A stretch of 22,022 bases of DNA. Source: Haplomitrium mnioides (taxonomy: Eukaryota; Marchantiophyta; Haplomitriopsida; Calobryales). The stretch spans positions 1-22,022 of the forward strand of contig JBNGIS010008307.1 of the NCBI GenBank assembly GCA_049999725.1, given 5' to 3'. Both the position numbers and the translations under genes were made by a program. Under the pieces are notes generated by a model. It saw nothing but the letters and a program-made list of their open reading frames with translations. It was not told where the DNA came from and did not search any database. This document shows positions 1 through 8,169 of this stretch, piece after piece (position 1 is the stretch's first letter; each line of letters starts with the position of its first letter).

Positions 1-72
1 TCTACAATGTTTTATTGTTTTAACCTTTCTTTGTTTTTTATTCTCTAATGTTTTTGCTTTGATTTTTTTCAG
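1..72 (+). other. 3' end of an intron of the methyltransferase-like gene
   Basis: This T-rich stretch ends in a pyrimidine tract and AG at 71-72, a typical plant splice acceptor. An open, coding-like frame starts directly after it at 73. The upstream exon lies outside the window, so the gene begins to the left. The call rests on splice-site appearance only. Confidence 0.45.
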
Positions 73-634
73 GGCGACAAAAAGTTCAAGCGGCAGCTAG
101 CTAAGGAATTGACAGCAGCTGCGAAAAGGAGGAAGAAATCCGGGGTCGAAGAAGCCCTCGAAGAACAAGACCAGCCTCCTATGTTGGTTTCTTACCCTCC
201 AGCTTTTCTTCTCCATTGCCAGAAGGCCAGAGAGTGGAAAGCACGGCAGCAAAGTGGTGCTGCATCTCTCACAGCTAAAGGAGCTATTAGAGATGAGGAA
301 GATTCTGAAGACTTACTTTCCTATGTCAACGGTCTCAATGTGGTATTTTATCAAGTCCACGGGGAGGCCAACGCTCGACAATTGAAGGGCCTTGTGAAAC
401 CTAGATGTTTCACTTTGGATATTGCTGATATTTCTTACGGGTATAACCTGAAGGAATGTAAGCATGATGACTCAGAGCATTTTTCAAAAGATGACATTTT
501 TGACATGGTATCATCTTTTGCGGCAATTACTACTTTGGAGTTTTGTCCTTTGTAATTATACATTCTTCACAGTAGTTTGGCCTCATCGAGGATGGCCTTT
601 CTGAAATCTGCTGTGCAATTGATCACGGCATCTA
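73..634 (+). pseudogene. Degenerate exon of a DNA N4/N6-methyltransferase-like gene (motif IV part)
   Basis: The frame is open from the acceptor at 72/73 to a stop at 553-555. It begins with a lysine/arginine-rich stretch (KFKRQLAKE, then AAAKRRKK), followed by an acidic segment and a region containing DIADISYGYNLKE. The residues DISYG at 427-441 sit where DNA amino-methyltransferases carry catalytic motif IV (DPPY or NPPY); here both prolines are missing. The sequence 556-634 still looks exonic and ends at a good donor, GTGAGT at 635-640, but the frame must shift to reach it, so this copy is probably broken. The fold is supported mainly by motif I in the next exon. A working gene spliced differently, for example with a short intron near 551-572, is not excluded. 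Gene identity is inferred, not proven. Confidence 0.5.
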
Positions 635-732
635 GTGAGTTATTCTCTCATTTTCATTTTTTGATTTCTTTGTTTTTTATTTCTCTTGCATTTTCGTTAC
701 AATGTTTGATGTGAATATTTATCTTTTTGTAG
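635..732 (+). other. Intron between the two methyltransferase-like exons
   Basis: It starts with GTGAGT, is very T-rich, and ends with TTTTTGTAG at 724-732. The 98-bp length is usual for a plant intron. The downstream frame in phase 0 (GQKQRTSFWW...) joins cleanly to the acceptor. Confidence 0.55.
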
Positions 733-1345
733 GGACAAAAGCAACGTACATCATTTTGGTGGTCTAGAATCGCACATGCCTACGAGTACTGAACGGTGAG
801 CTACTGGACAAAGGAAGGAAAGAGAAGCATGCGCAATTTCAACTTGCAAGCTTCTTCTGCAACCGGACTTCCTCGACAACCTATGCGGAGTGTTTTTAGC
901 TGCCTTGCAGTTTCTGCAAAGCTTAAACATCTAGGAGATGATGCTCTTGTGAATGTTTATCAGAAGCCGCAGGCTCTCTACAATTTTTTCATTGACCATT
1001 TATCAACAGAGCAGGATTGGATCCTTGATCTCTGCTCTGGATCTGGCTCAGGCCTTGTCTGTGCTCTTAAGCTGATGCAAAGTTGCATTGCCGTGGAATA
1101 TGATATACGTCAGTCTATTTATATTCCACAAAGGGTTTTGGAGATGGCTTCCTTGCCATCCTCTGTGATGGAGTCACATATAGTTTTTGCTTACCACAAG
1201 GAACCTGTTCCTCCTAGTACTGCAGGTGCTTCTGATGACTCTGTAGTCATACTAGGGACTGGAAAGTCTCGACAAGATTCTCAATCGGCTGCAGATGTTC
1301 AGTTTGTAGATTTAGATGAGAAAGTTCCTCCCAAAGAGGAGAGAG
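733..1345 (+). pseudogene. Methyltransferase-like exon with SAM-binding motif I, one in-frame stop
   Basis: From 733 one frame reads GQKQRTSFWWSRIAHAYEY, meets TGA at 790-792, and continues through SYWTKEGKRS to about 1345. Key features are a QKPQALYNFFIDHLS helix (about 961-1005), then ILDLCSGSGSG (1021-1053) and, after a helix, IAVEYD (1087-1104). That is the layout of SAM-binding motif I with the acidic end of strand beta-2 in DNA amino-methyltransferases, whose usual form is VLDPFxGSGT. Because motif IV lies upstream, the order IV to I is that of the circularly permuted beta-type enzymes. The tail (1190-1340) is serine- and acid-rich. After about 1345 the sequence turns AT-rich and lists no further coding; a donor GTCTTATT near 1346 is weak. 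Recent decay is suggested by the single stop. A divergent working gene remains possible if the stop is a sequencing error. Confidence 0.55.
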
Positions 1346-1499
1346 TCTTATTACGATTTTGTACACTTTTCATCATTAACAAAAAAAATAAATTTCCAAT
1401 TCTTTTTTTGCCAAGGATTCATGTTGTTGCTCTTTTAATCTATTACAAGTGTTTTCATAACGATTCAGTTTATTCTGACTCTTAAGAATAAGTTGACCC
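1346..1499. other. AT-rich stretch, probable intron or insertion junction
   Basis: Coding character is lost after about 1345. The stretch contains homopolymer A and T runs and no recognisable domain. It is either the start of the gene's next intron or the boundary of the repeat unit that follows. Confidence 0.3.
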
Positions 1500-1904
1500 A
1501 GTTGATAGTCTAAGAATGGTTTGAACGCAGTTACTAATCTAGGAATGATTTGGAGTCTTTGCACATTGTTTAGTGTCTTTGCGCGTTAAGGCTTTGTAAT
1601 TCTTGTACGGATTTCCTGCGCGCTTAAGCTGTGAGGTTGTTGTTTAGAGTACCTTCACCCGTTGGTCAAAGGATTCTTGTTCGTCGTCTATGCATGCATA
1701 GGCTGCAGGGTTCTTCTTTAGAATCTTAGCGTGTTCTGGCTTTAGGATTCTAGTTGAAAGTCCAAGCGTTCCTAGCTTTATTGTTCTTGTTTAGAGTCCA
1801 AGCACGCAGAGGATTTAGGATTCTTGTTCGGAGTCTATGCGTATATAGGCTTTACGGTTCTGGTTTGGAGTCTATGCTTGCATAGACTTTGTTAGCTACG
1901 ATGC
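1500..1904 (+). repeat. 37-bp minisatellite with palindromic TATGCGTGCATA core
   Basis: Nine units begin near 1573, 1610, 1647, 1684, 1721, 1758, 1794, 1831 and 1868. Eight spacings are 37 bp and one is 36. A shortened 20-bp unit starts at 1553 and weaker traces reach back to about 1500. Each unit has the order GAGTCTATGC, GTGCATAGGC, then TTTAGGATTCTTGTT. The best cores (1684 and 1868 units) are close to perfect palindromes, for example TATGCATGCATA. Units differ strongly, so the array is old. No coding frame is conserved. The core is shared with the array at 21617-21990. Confidence 0.85.
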
Positions 1905-2268
1905 TCAAAGTCAAGTTTAAAGTCTTCATCCGACTAGACATTTACGTTTTCTTGTAGTTTCTTTCCACCAAAAGATATATGTTTTATTTCATTTTTCAAA
2001 AATTTAGTTTATTAAAAAATGTTCCAAGTTTTTTTTGAATATTCGAATAACTAAAATGTTTGTTTTTCAAGTTATTTTTTATAAAGAAATATTGAAATAT
2101 AACCTAAATGGAAAATATGTATTTTTGATTATAAAAAACATTTTTTTTTGAAAAGAAGATTTTAGTCGTAAATTTGATATTTTTGAATGCCGAATTTCCA
2201 AAGAAAAAAATTCGACTGCCAAGTGAAACAGGAACTCAGTAGCAGTTCGTGGTTCAAAGTAGCGGTTG
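1905..2268. other. AT-rich spacer between minisatellite and a conserved 16-nt motif
   Basis: The stretch is extremely AT-rich with long A and T runs from about 1970 to 2160. I see no gene. It ends in a less AT-rich block with AGTAGCAGTTCGTGG followed by the shared motif at 2250-2265. Short open frames here are explained by composition. Confidence 0.5.
2250..2265 (+). repeat. 16-nt motif repeated in inverse at 20775-20790
   Basis: TGGTTCAAAGTAGCGG occurs here on the + strand and exactly on the - strand at 20775-20790. Similarity extends outward: CTCAGTAGC precedes it here and CTGAGTAGCC precedes it there, while TTGTT and CTATT follow. This suggests a dispersed repeat whose terminus or boundary lies at the motif. 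Confidence 0.6.
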
Positions 2269-2296
2269 TTAGTTGCTACAATGACGAGAACGTCAT
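2269..2296 (-). other. Candidate Helitron 3' end (hairpin plus CTAA)
   Basis: On the - strand, ATGACG-TTCT-CGTCAT forms a perfect 6-bp stem with a 4-nt loop (2281-2296). Eight bases later comes CTAA (2272-2269), which fits the CTRR terminus of Helitrons. It lies downstream of the helicase remnant in the right orientation. Against it: the next base is C rather than the T usually found at Helitron insertion sites, and the stem is short. Confidence 0.3.
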
Positions 2297-2689
2297 CTAT
2301 TAAAAGGCGAAGACTATATAATAGTACAAGCATGAGGTTGTGATATTTATAATAAAATAGAGAGGAGTGAAGGAAGTGGTAGAGAGTCACTTTTAGGGTT
2401 GAGATAAGATTACTTGCGTTCAAAGCCACTTTTAGTAGAGAGTCACTTTTAGGATTAAAACTAGAAGTGACTTGTAAGTGAAGAAAGAGGGATGATACCC
2501 TCTTCTCTTGTATAAAATAAAGGGCTTCTTAGTCCCACTCCTCACTCTGGAGTTCTTCTCGAATCACTTGGGTTCTTTGGCTGCTTGGATTTTTGGTCTT
2601 AGCTTAGGCCTCGAGTTGCTTTTGGTTGAAGAACTCTCTTAGAGCTCACTATGAGTTCTTGCTCACTTGGATTTGGTCCTTGAGTTCTT
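2297..2689. other. Non-coding stretch downstream of the Helitron helicase, with a TATA-like site
   Basis: It holds the direct repeats at 2381-2456, then TATAAAATAAAG at 2511-2522 followed by a C/T-rich block repeating CTTGG, GAGTTCTT and CTCACT words (2530-2690). On the - strand this would be the 3' untranslated part of the Helitron. On the + strand it resembles a TATA box and leader, possibly a captured promoter or LTR piece. No open frame of interest was found. Confidence 0.35.
2381..2456 (+). repeat. Two direct copies of AGAGAGTCACTTTTAGG, 56 bp apart
   Basis: AGAGAGTCACTTTTAGG occurs at 2381 and at 2437, with a third partial copy (AGCCACTTTTAG) near 2424 and an inverse match AGAAGTGACTT just downstream. 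They may be subterminal repeats of the Helitron or of another element; function is unknown. Confidence 0.6.
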
Positions 2690-3723
2690 TTACAGTATTG
2701 CCTCTTTATAAACAACATTATGTGTTAGATATACAATAGCTTCTTCAACAACATTGGATGCTAATAGTACTAAAACATTTTCAAATATTGTCATTCGCGA
2801 TAATTGTTCGTGAGCAAAAATATTATTTTTGAAGTACAAACCAACTTTTGGAAGTATCTATCATAGAGACTTGTTGATAATCATAGCATTTGCAACACGG
2901 ATTAGAAACTACCTCCATTGAACTAGAAAAAGAAGATCATATGCCTCTGCTACCAATATAATACTTGGAAGAAACAAAACATGATATGTATAATTGCTCA
3001 TTATAACCTCTGCCACAAACTCAATTTGACCACCAACAAAAAACAAGTCGAATCTCGTTACATAGACCATTGGATGAGTTGATATTACACAAAAACATCA
3101 TATTTGTACCAATTTTGCACAATAGCTTATGCGGAGGCTAGCCACTAACATACAAAGAGCGTGGATACTCATTGGTGATGGCGTTAGCACTTACAAGGTC
3201 AATAACCTTGTCCACACTCATAAAAATATGTTGTTGTATTGCCATTTCTTTTAGCTCTTAAGTACTAGTTTCCACCACAAGTCATTTTGTGCTGCAAAGA
3301 TAGCTCACTCACTAATATAATCACTTGTTTTACATCCATCTTGGGTAATTCCATGATATGATGCATTGATTGTACCATACAATAATTTTTCATGCACCAA
3401 CATAGGTGGTGGACAGCGAATATAGTCAACATTGACACATTGATGCTTGTTTTCCCAAGCGTCAAAATCAAGCTAGCTTGCAAATATCTAATTTCCCAAT
3501 TTTGTTTGAGGTATAGACGGTACCACACATATGCTCCAATGTAGTTAGTATATATGACTTGTCTAAAATCATCCCACATCAAAAAAAGTAATTCCTTCAA
3601 ATAGAACATTGCAATAGATGATATTGCATGATCAACAATCTCGAAGGTAAGCTTATGCAACATGGGTGCCTCATCCCAAAGCATCAGTTTTGTTTGATAA
3701 ATCTCAACAGTTAGATTCACCAT
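2690..3723 (-). pseudogene. Helitron Pif1-like helicase, C-terminal remnant
   Basis: The open part (3265-3723) contains LMLWDEAPM (residues 13-21), the Walker B/DEAD-type motif of Helitron helicases. About 30 residues later LMWDDFRQV matches the LGGDFRQ motif, with GG replaced by WD. Further on, in shifted frames with stops, come VDKVIDLV, EYPRSLYVSG-stop-PPHKLLCKIGT (stop at 3138-3140), GLCNEIRL, then IRVANAMIINKS and KVGLYFKNNIFAHEQL. The frame ends with NVVYKEAIL and a stop at 2690-2692. These follow the order of C-terminal helicase motifs in plant Helitrons, where the protein nicks and unwinds DNA for rolling-circle transposition. The Walker A (GKT) part and the Rep domain are not found upstream; only 232 bp separate this remnant from the gypsy LTR. 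It is dead: several frameshifts and at least four stops. Confidence 0.8.
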
Positions 3724-3955
3724 CTAGAAATTTGGCCAAGTCTATTGTTAGCCAACAATCATAGAGAGCAATCAAATGCTTGTAAGATGGACTTTGTAGT
3801 ATTGTAGTTGACTCCCATCCAATTGGTTGGAATTAAGAGTGTACGAAGAACTTTGAGCTTTCAAATCATATGGTATACTTGTTAAGCAATGTTGCGCAAG
3901 TAGAGTTTGTAAAAAAGATTGCTTTGGTCTTCTCTCAATTTTAGACTCTACTCCA
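3724..3955. other. Non-coding stretch between helicase remnant and gypsy LTR
   Basis: Upstream helicase motifs would be expected here on the - strand but I cannot recognise any. No repeat was seen. The gypsy element begins at 3956, preceded by CTCCA (3951-3955), the presumed left target-site copy. Confidence 0.4.
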
Positions 3956-4586
3956 TGTAATAGTACACACCCACATTACACACACAAGTTAGCACAAGTA
4001 CAACACATACAAGTTAGCATAAGAGAAGCGTACAAAACTTCAAGAACCCACAAGGTAAGTGATGCCAAACAAGACACTATCCTTTCTTTATATACTTGAT
4101 AGAAAACACTTTACTTACATAGGTGGAGGAACCTCATTGGTTCCTTTTCTATCCTCTTCTAATTGGACCTTTATTTTCTCTCTCACTTTGATTAGATCAC
4201 CCTTTACTTTTATTCTCCTTCTGCCACGTGTACTTATCTTTAGAACTTTTTATCTCTCTTTAGTTCTCTTTCTGCCACATGTCTTTATCTTAAGAACCTT
4301 CCATCTCTATCTAGTTCATGCTCTACCACGTGTTCTTATCTTTAGAACCTTCTCTTTACTTTAATTCTCCACTTGCCACGTGTCTTTATCCTCTTCTAAA
4401 GTAGTCTATCTAGACTCCCTCTTTTCCTTTAATTTTTTGACTTTTTCTCTTCTTGCCACGTGTCTAACTCTCTATAATAACAACCTCTTTTTGCTACTCT
4501 AACTTAGTAATAGCTTTCTAGATATAGTTGACACTATATCTTACTTCATTTTTAGCTATGGCTTATTAAAGTTTATGACCACTACA
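3956..4586 (-). repeat. 3' LTR of the gypsy element (631 bp)
   Basis: On the - strand it starts TGTAGTGG and ends ATTACA. It is 75 bp longer than the 5' LTR. The excess is accounted for by one extra copy of a 51-bp internal repeat (within 4210-4390) and a ~24-bp duplication of an ACAAGTTAGC-containing segment near 3980-4022. It has CTTTATA (4086-4092), giving TATAAAG on the - strand, and CCAAT boxes as ATTGG on + (4136-4140, 4162-4166). Confidence 0.9.
4225..4462 (-). promoter_or_regulatory. G-box array in the 3' LTR
   Basis: CACGTG occurs at 4225, 4327, 4377 and 4457, and CACATG at 4276. The first four sites are spaced 51, 51 and 50 bp because each lies in a tandem ~51-bp unit; the last is 80 bp on. 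On the - strand two of them read GATAAAGACACGTGGCA or close to it, so a GATAA (I-box-like) core is next to ACACGTGGC, the core of G-box/ABRE elements bound by plant bZIP and bHLH factors. The array lies upstream of the CCAAT and TATA boxes for - strand transcription, as an enhancer should. Binding is inferred from motif identity only. Confidence 0.6.
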
Positions 4587-4605
4587 ATCCTCTCCCCTTT
4601 TAAGA
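4587..4605 (-). other. Polypurine tract of the gypsy element
   Basis: On the - strand TCTTAAAAGGGGAGAGGAT lies directly before the TGTAG start of the 3' LTR. This is the position and composition of the plus-strand primer for reverse transcription. Confidence 0.85.
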
Positions 4606-4629
4606 AGCAACATCCTTGTTGTGAGTAAG

Positions 4630-4830
4630 AGAGTTCTCAAAAGAGTGAACAAACGCAGAAGCATTGGCCAAATTCTCAAGTGGCTCCCAAGTGGCTTCAT
4701 AAAGAGGGTAGTCTTTCCAATGAACCAAATACTCCACAAACTCATGATGGCACTGATGATGTGTGTGTTTCTCCAAGAGCTGTTCCACTTTAAATTCCTT
4801 TTGACCATCAATAAGCTCAAGTGGTGGAGA
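4630..4830 (-). pseudogene. Gypsy chromodomain (C-terminus of integrase)
   Basis: The frame reads KEFKVEQLLEKHTHH, then FVEYLVHWKDYP and YEATWEPLENL. The aromatic and acidic residues match the chromodomain pattern EYLVKWKGY...TWEP. In chromoviruses this domain follows the integrase and is thought to guide insertion to modified chromatin. The frame is offset from the preceding GPY/F module by a stop at 4837-4839. The domain itself looks well conserved. Confidence 0.85.
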
Positions 4831-4836
4831 GGGTTC

Positions 4837-5691
4837 TTAAGTACAAGTGAAGGTGGTAGAGCGAGGTACAAAACCATGCAATAAAAAGACATGAAAAGCT
4901 AGATGAATCTTCATGTGAGAAGGTAAAACAAGTTGATAAGCCACTTCACTCATACGAGTAGAAATAGCAAATGGTCCAATAAAGCAAGCACATAGCCTAC
5001 AAGAGTGAAGCAAAGAAAGATTGGTAGTAGAGAGCCACAGTTGGTCAACTATAGCAAAGGTCACTTCTCGACGATGAGCATCGACATATTGTTTTTGGCG
5101 ATTGCGAGCAACTTCAAGTTTTTCCTTGGCACGTTGGATGTCGTGGTGTAGATGATGGAGGAAATCATCGGTAGCTGGGCTCTTAGAGGTTGATGAAGGA
5201 TGAAGACTAGATAGAGTGGTTGGATGCTTACCACATATAAAAAAGAAAGGCATGGCTTGTGTAGAGCTGTTGATAGAGTTGTTGTAACAGAACTCCACAA
5301 GAGGTAGCAACCAATCCCATTCCTCTTGTTCTTCCAAAGCAAAATCTCGCAATATATCTTCAATGGTGTGGTTGGCTTATTTAGTTTGACCATCCGATTG
5401 AGGGTGATAAGCAATAGACATAGCTAGTTTGGTTTTGAGAAGACCAAATATTATGCACCAAAACATGCTGGTAAATTGAGTGTCACGGTTGGAGATAATA
5501 ACTTTGGAGATACCATGATGAGAGTAGACTACTTCCAAAGAAATTCGTGCTAACTCAGCTATTGTCATTGATTTGGAATTCGGACAAATATGAATCATTT
5601 TGCTAAATTTGTCCACAAAATCAACAATAGCATCATAACCCATAGAAGTACATAGAAGATCACATATAATATCTATACTCACATGTTCCCA
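4837..5691 (-). pseudogene. Gypsy integrase catalytic core and GPY/F module, catalytic residues lost
   Basis: The core starts near 5682 with SIDIICDL and AIVDFVDKFSKM, which holds the first Asp of the DDE triad. The second Asp, in the S-D-R-D-T-x-F-T-S pattern, is Asn here (SNRDTQFTS; codon 5488-5490). The Glu in YHPQSDGQT-E is Lys (codon 5380-5382), followed at once by a stop (5377-5379). The frame resumes with ILRDFALEEQEEWDWLLPLVEF, then coiled residues QRAKEKLEVARNRQKQYVD and the GPY/F module GPFAIS...VAYQLVLP...FHVFLLHGF. Two of three catalytic acids are gone, so the enzyme would be inactive even without stops. Confidence 0.9.
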
Positions 5692-5720
5692 TCACCGATT
5701 CCGGATAGGCATTAATTGTA

Positions 5721-6050
5721 ATAAACTTCCATGTTTAAAATTAGTTGCTTTGATTTGTTGGCAAGCCAAACAACTCTGAACATGGTTCTCTACATCTTGA
5801 TGTATCTTAGGCCAATAATAGACTCGTTGAAGATTTTCCAAAATTTTCTCAATTCCAACATGTCTACCAAGTGCCAAATCATGTAATAAACTTCCATGTT
5901 TAAAATTGGTTGCTTTGTTTTGTTGGCAAGCCAAACAACTCTGAACATAGTTCTCTACATCTTGATGTATCTTAGGTCAATAATAGACTCGTTGAAGATT
6001 TTCCAAAATTTTCTCAATTCTAACATGTCTACCAATTGCCAAATCATGTA
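5721..6050 (-). repeat. Tandem in-frame duplication of the integrase zinc-binding domain
   Basis: Two adjacent 165-bp units, 5721-5885 and 5886-6050, differ at six positions (about 96% identical). The unit is exactly 55 codons and contains the HHCC zinc-finger signature: H-D-L-A-x-G-R-H, then RVYYWPKIHQDVEN and C-L-A-C-Q-Q. Both units keep the H, H, C and C. Translation order (- strand) is 5886-6050 first, then 5721-5885, after which LLQLMPIRNR leads to the core domain as in normal elements. The first unit has TGG changed to a stop (5977-5979), where the second still has W. Normal elements carry one such domain. Confidence 0.95.
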
Positions 6051-6189
6051 CTTTATACATAACCTCAGAGAGAAGCTTAATATTATTAGGAGCCCATACC
6101 TTGTCTTTGAAGAAAATCAATCCTCTCACCTCTTTCATCATATTCTTTTGTTGTGCAACAATGATCTCTTCATCTTCCTTTGTTGCAAC

Positions 6190-6830
6190 CAACATTTTCG
6201 TCTACTAAGTAGGATGAATTGGGATTTCTAACAAGATGTTGGCTTGAGGCATGCGGGTTAAGGCATCTGCAATTTGTTGTTTTCCTTCTACATAGACCAT
6301 CTTCATGTGGAGCTGTTGTCGCCACTCTGCCCAACAAATTTGTCTTTTTTAGAGCTTCTTTTGAGTTTCTAGATAGATTAGAGGTTTATCCTTGATCTCA
6401 ACAATAAACTCTTTATCTCTTAGATAATGCTTCCAATGCTTTGTTGATAGCACAATCACCAACTCTTACCGCTCCGTAGTATGGTAGTTTTTCTCAATAT
6501 CACTCAACTTCCTAGAAAAGAAGGCAATAAAATGCCAACCATCCTCCCATTCTTGTTGCAAAACTCCACCAATAGCTTTTCCCGATGCATCCACCAAAAG
6601 TTTTGATTGGTCGTTTAGAATCATACCATTTAAGAATAGGAGCATGAAGAAGTAATTTCTTCAATGCTTGGAATGCCAACTCTTTTGTAGCTCCCCAAGA
6701 CCACGTGTGACTTTTCTTGAACAAGTTGGTCAATAGTTCTCCTATTTGTGCAAAACCTTTCTAAAATTGACAATAAAACCCATTTAGCCTCAAAAATCCT
6801 GTTAGTTATGTTTGATCGCTAAGAGTTTCT
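6190..6830 (-). pseudogene. Gypsy RNase H domain
   Basis: Pieces in two frames read ELLTNLFKKSHTWSW and AFQALKKLLLHAPIL, then, after a frameshift near 6620, LLVDASGKAIGGVLQQEW, FIAFFSRKLSDIEKNYHTTE and further on EWRQQLHMKMVYVEGKQQ plus ADALTRMP. This is the usual order of the Ty3/gypsy RNase H domain and its tether to RT, ending in the ADALSR-like motif. The domain removes RNA from the DNA/RNA hybrid during replication. Frameshift and stops show it is dead. Confidence 0.85.
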
Positions 6831-7500
6831 CACTTCTGAATTGCCTCTAATTTCTAATCCATAACTTGGATTCCTAATGCACCTATACGGTGACCCAAGT
6901 AGTAAACCCCCCTCTTTCTAATTTCACATTTGGACATTTTAACATATAGCTTGTGGTTTGGAAGTACTTTCAATACGTTACGAAGATGTTGTTGATGCTT
7001 TTGAAGATTCTTGTTGTAGATTAGAATATCATCCAAAAAGACAATAACAAACTTATCCAAATAAGATCAAAAAATATCATTCATAAGACCCATAAATGTT
7101 GCAGGAGCATTAGTTAACCTACAAGGCATAACAAGATATTCAAAGTGCCCATATCGACTTTGAAACACTATTTTTTGCACATCACTTCCCATGATTCGGA
7201 CTTGATTATATCCGCTTCTGAAGTCCAACTTTGTAAAGTAATTTGCTTCTTGAAGTTGATCAAATAAATCATCCATCCTTGGTAATGGATATTTATTTTT
7301 CACAATTTGTTGATTGAGTGTTCGATAGTCAATACACATCCTCATACTCCCATCTTTCTTTTTCACAAATAGTACTGGTGCACCATAAGGAGAAATGTTT
7401 GGTTGAATGAATCTTTTTTCCAACAATTCCATAATCTGAGATTTGCATACCTCCAATTCATGAGGAAGCAAACAATATGGTATTTTGCACGGTGGAGTAC
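6831..7500 (-). pseudogene. Gypsy reverse transcriptase
   Basis: The frame 7067-7471 reads [75 protein letters not shown] and [22 protein letters not shown] motifs 1 to 4 in order. A single TGA (7067-7069) interrupts it, and the same frame continues with VIVFLDDILIYN, the catalytic F/YxDD box, and YLGHRIGALG. RT copies the element RNA into DNA. Both Asp of the DD box and the earlier LDFRSGY Asp are present; two more stops follow near 6853 and 6832. This is the best-preserved domain of the element. Confidence 0.92.
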
Positions 7501-7739
7501 TTCCTAGAATGACCTCAATCTTATGATCAATGTATTGTCAAGGAGGCAAACCTTTGGGTGCAAACATCATGAAACTCTTTCAAAACACCTTGAAATTCAT
7601 GTGGGACATTATGATTTGAGTCTTGCTTGTCAATAGTGGGCTCACGTATGAGTTCTTAAAACACTATATCTTGTTTTTTGATTGTATTTGCTCCAATCAC
7701 ATATAGAGGTAGGTGTCTTGAATGAGATCGCACTCGATT

Positions 7740-8150
7740 TTCCCAAATCTTCCATTGAGATGTCGTGAGTGTCTTCTTTCTTCAATCTACTTGCGGATTA
7801 TATCTTTGTAGCCACTTCATTCCAAGAATAACATCATATCTTGCCAATGTCGTGATCTTCTACTCCAACTTCTCTTTATAGTTACCCATGTGTAAAGCTA
7901 TACTTTAAGATAGTAATTCAATAGACTCGCTTTGGCTGTTTGCCATTTCCACCACTTCGTGCTCTTCTTTTTCAAGAGGCAACTTCAGCTTCAATGCTAT
8001 CACTTGTGATAAGTAATTTTCTTTGGCTATGAAGTCCACCAAAACTCTTATTGCAAATCCTTCCATCCATCCATCGACCACAATTAACCCTCTATTTTTT
8101 TTTTCTATATAGTAGATGCTTTTCTTGCCTTTCTTCTTCATCCCACAAGG
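7740..8150 (-). pseudogene. Gypsy aspartic protease remnant, active site changed
   Basis: The frame reads IVVDGWMEGFAIRVLVDFIAKENYLSQVIALKLKL, then, in another frame downstream, TLARYDVILGMKWLQRYNPQVD. The second piece is the typical YDVILGMDWL flap/hydrophobic motif of retroelement proteases. In the first, the catalytic D-S/T-G is D-F-I, so catalytic function is lost although the flanking VLVD and NYLS are kept. The linker 7500-7740 leading to RT contains several stops and ends with [15 protein letters not shown]. Confidence 0.75.
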
Positions 8151-8169
8151 TTTTTTCTACTAGAGCCCT

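Noticed and set aside
1500-1904. CRISPR-like array of regularly spaced repeats
   Set aside because: Units are contiguous and diverged, with no unique spacers, and the genomic context is plant nuclear DNA.
2079-2429. 116-codon open frame on the - strand
   Set aside because: Composition is F/L/Y/N-rich as expected from poly-A/T DNA, it has no recognisable motif, and it runs over the repeat motif and hairpin.
4059-4364. 101-codon frame on the + strand with regularly repeated residues (a similar one at 9855-10106)
   Set aside because: It lies wholly in the LTR, antisense to the element. The residue repeats are produced by the 51-bp DNA repeats.
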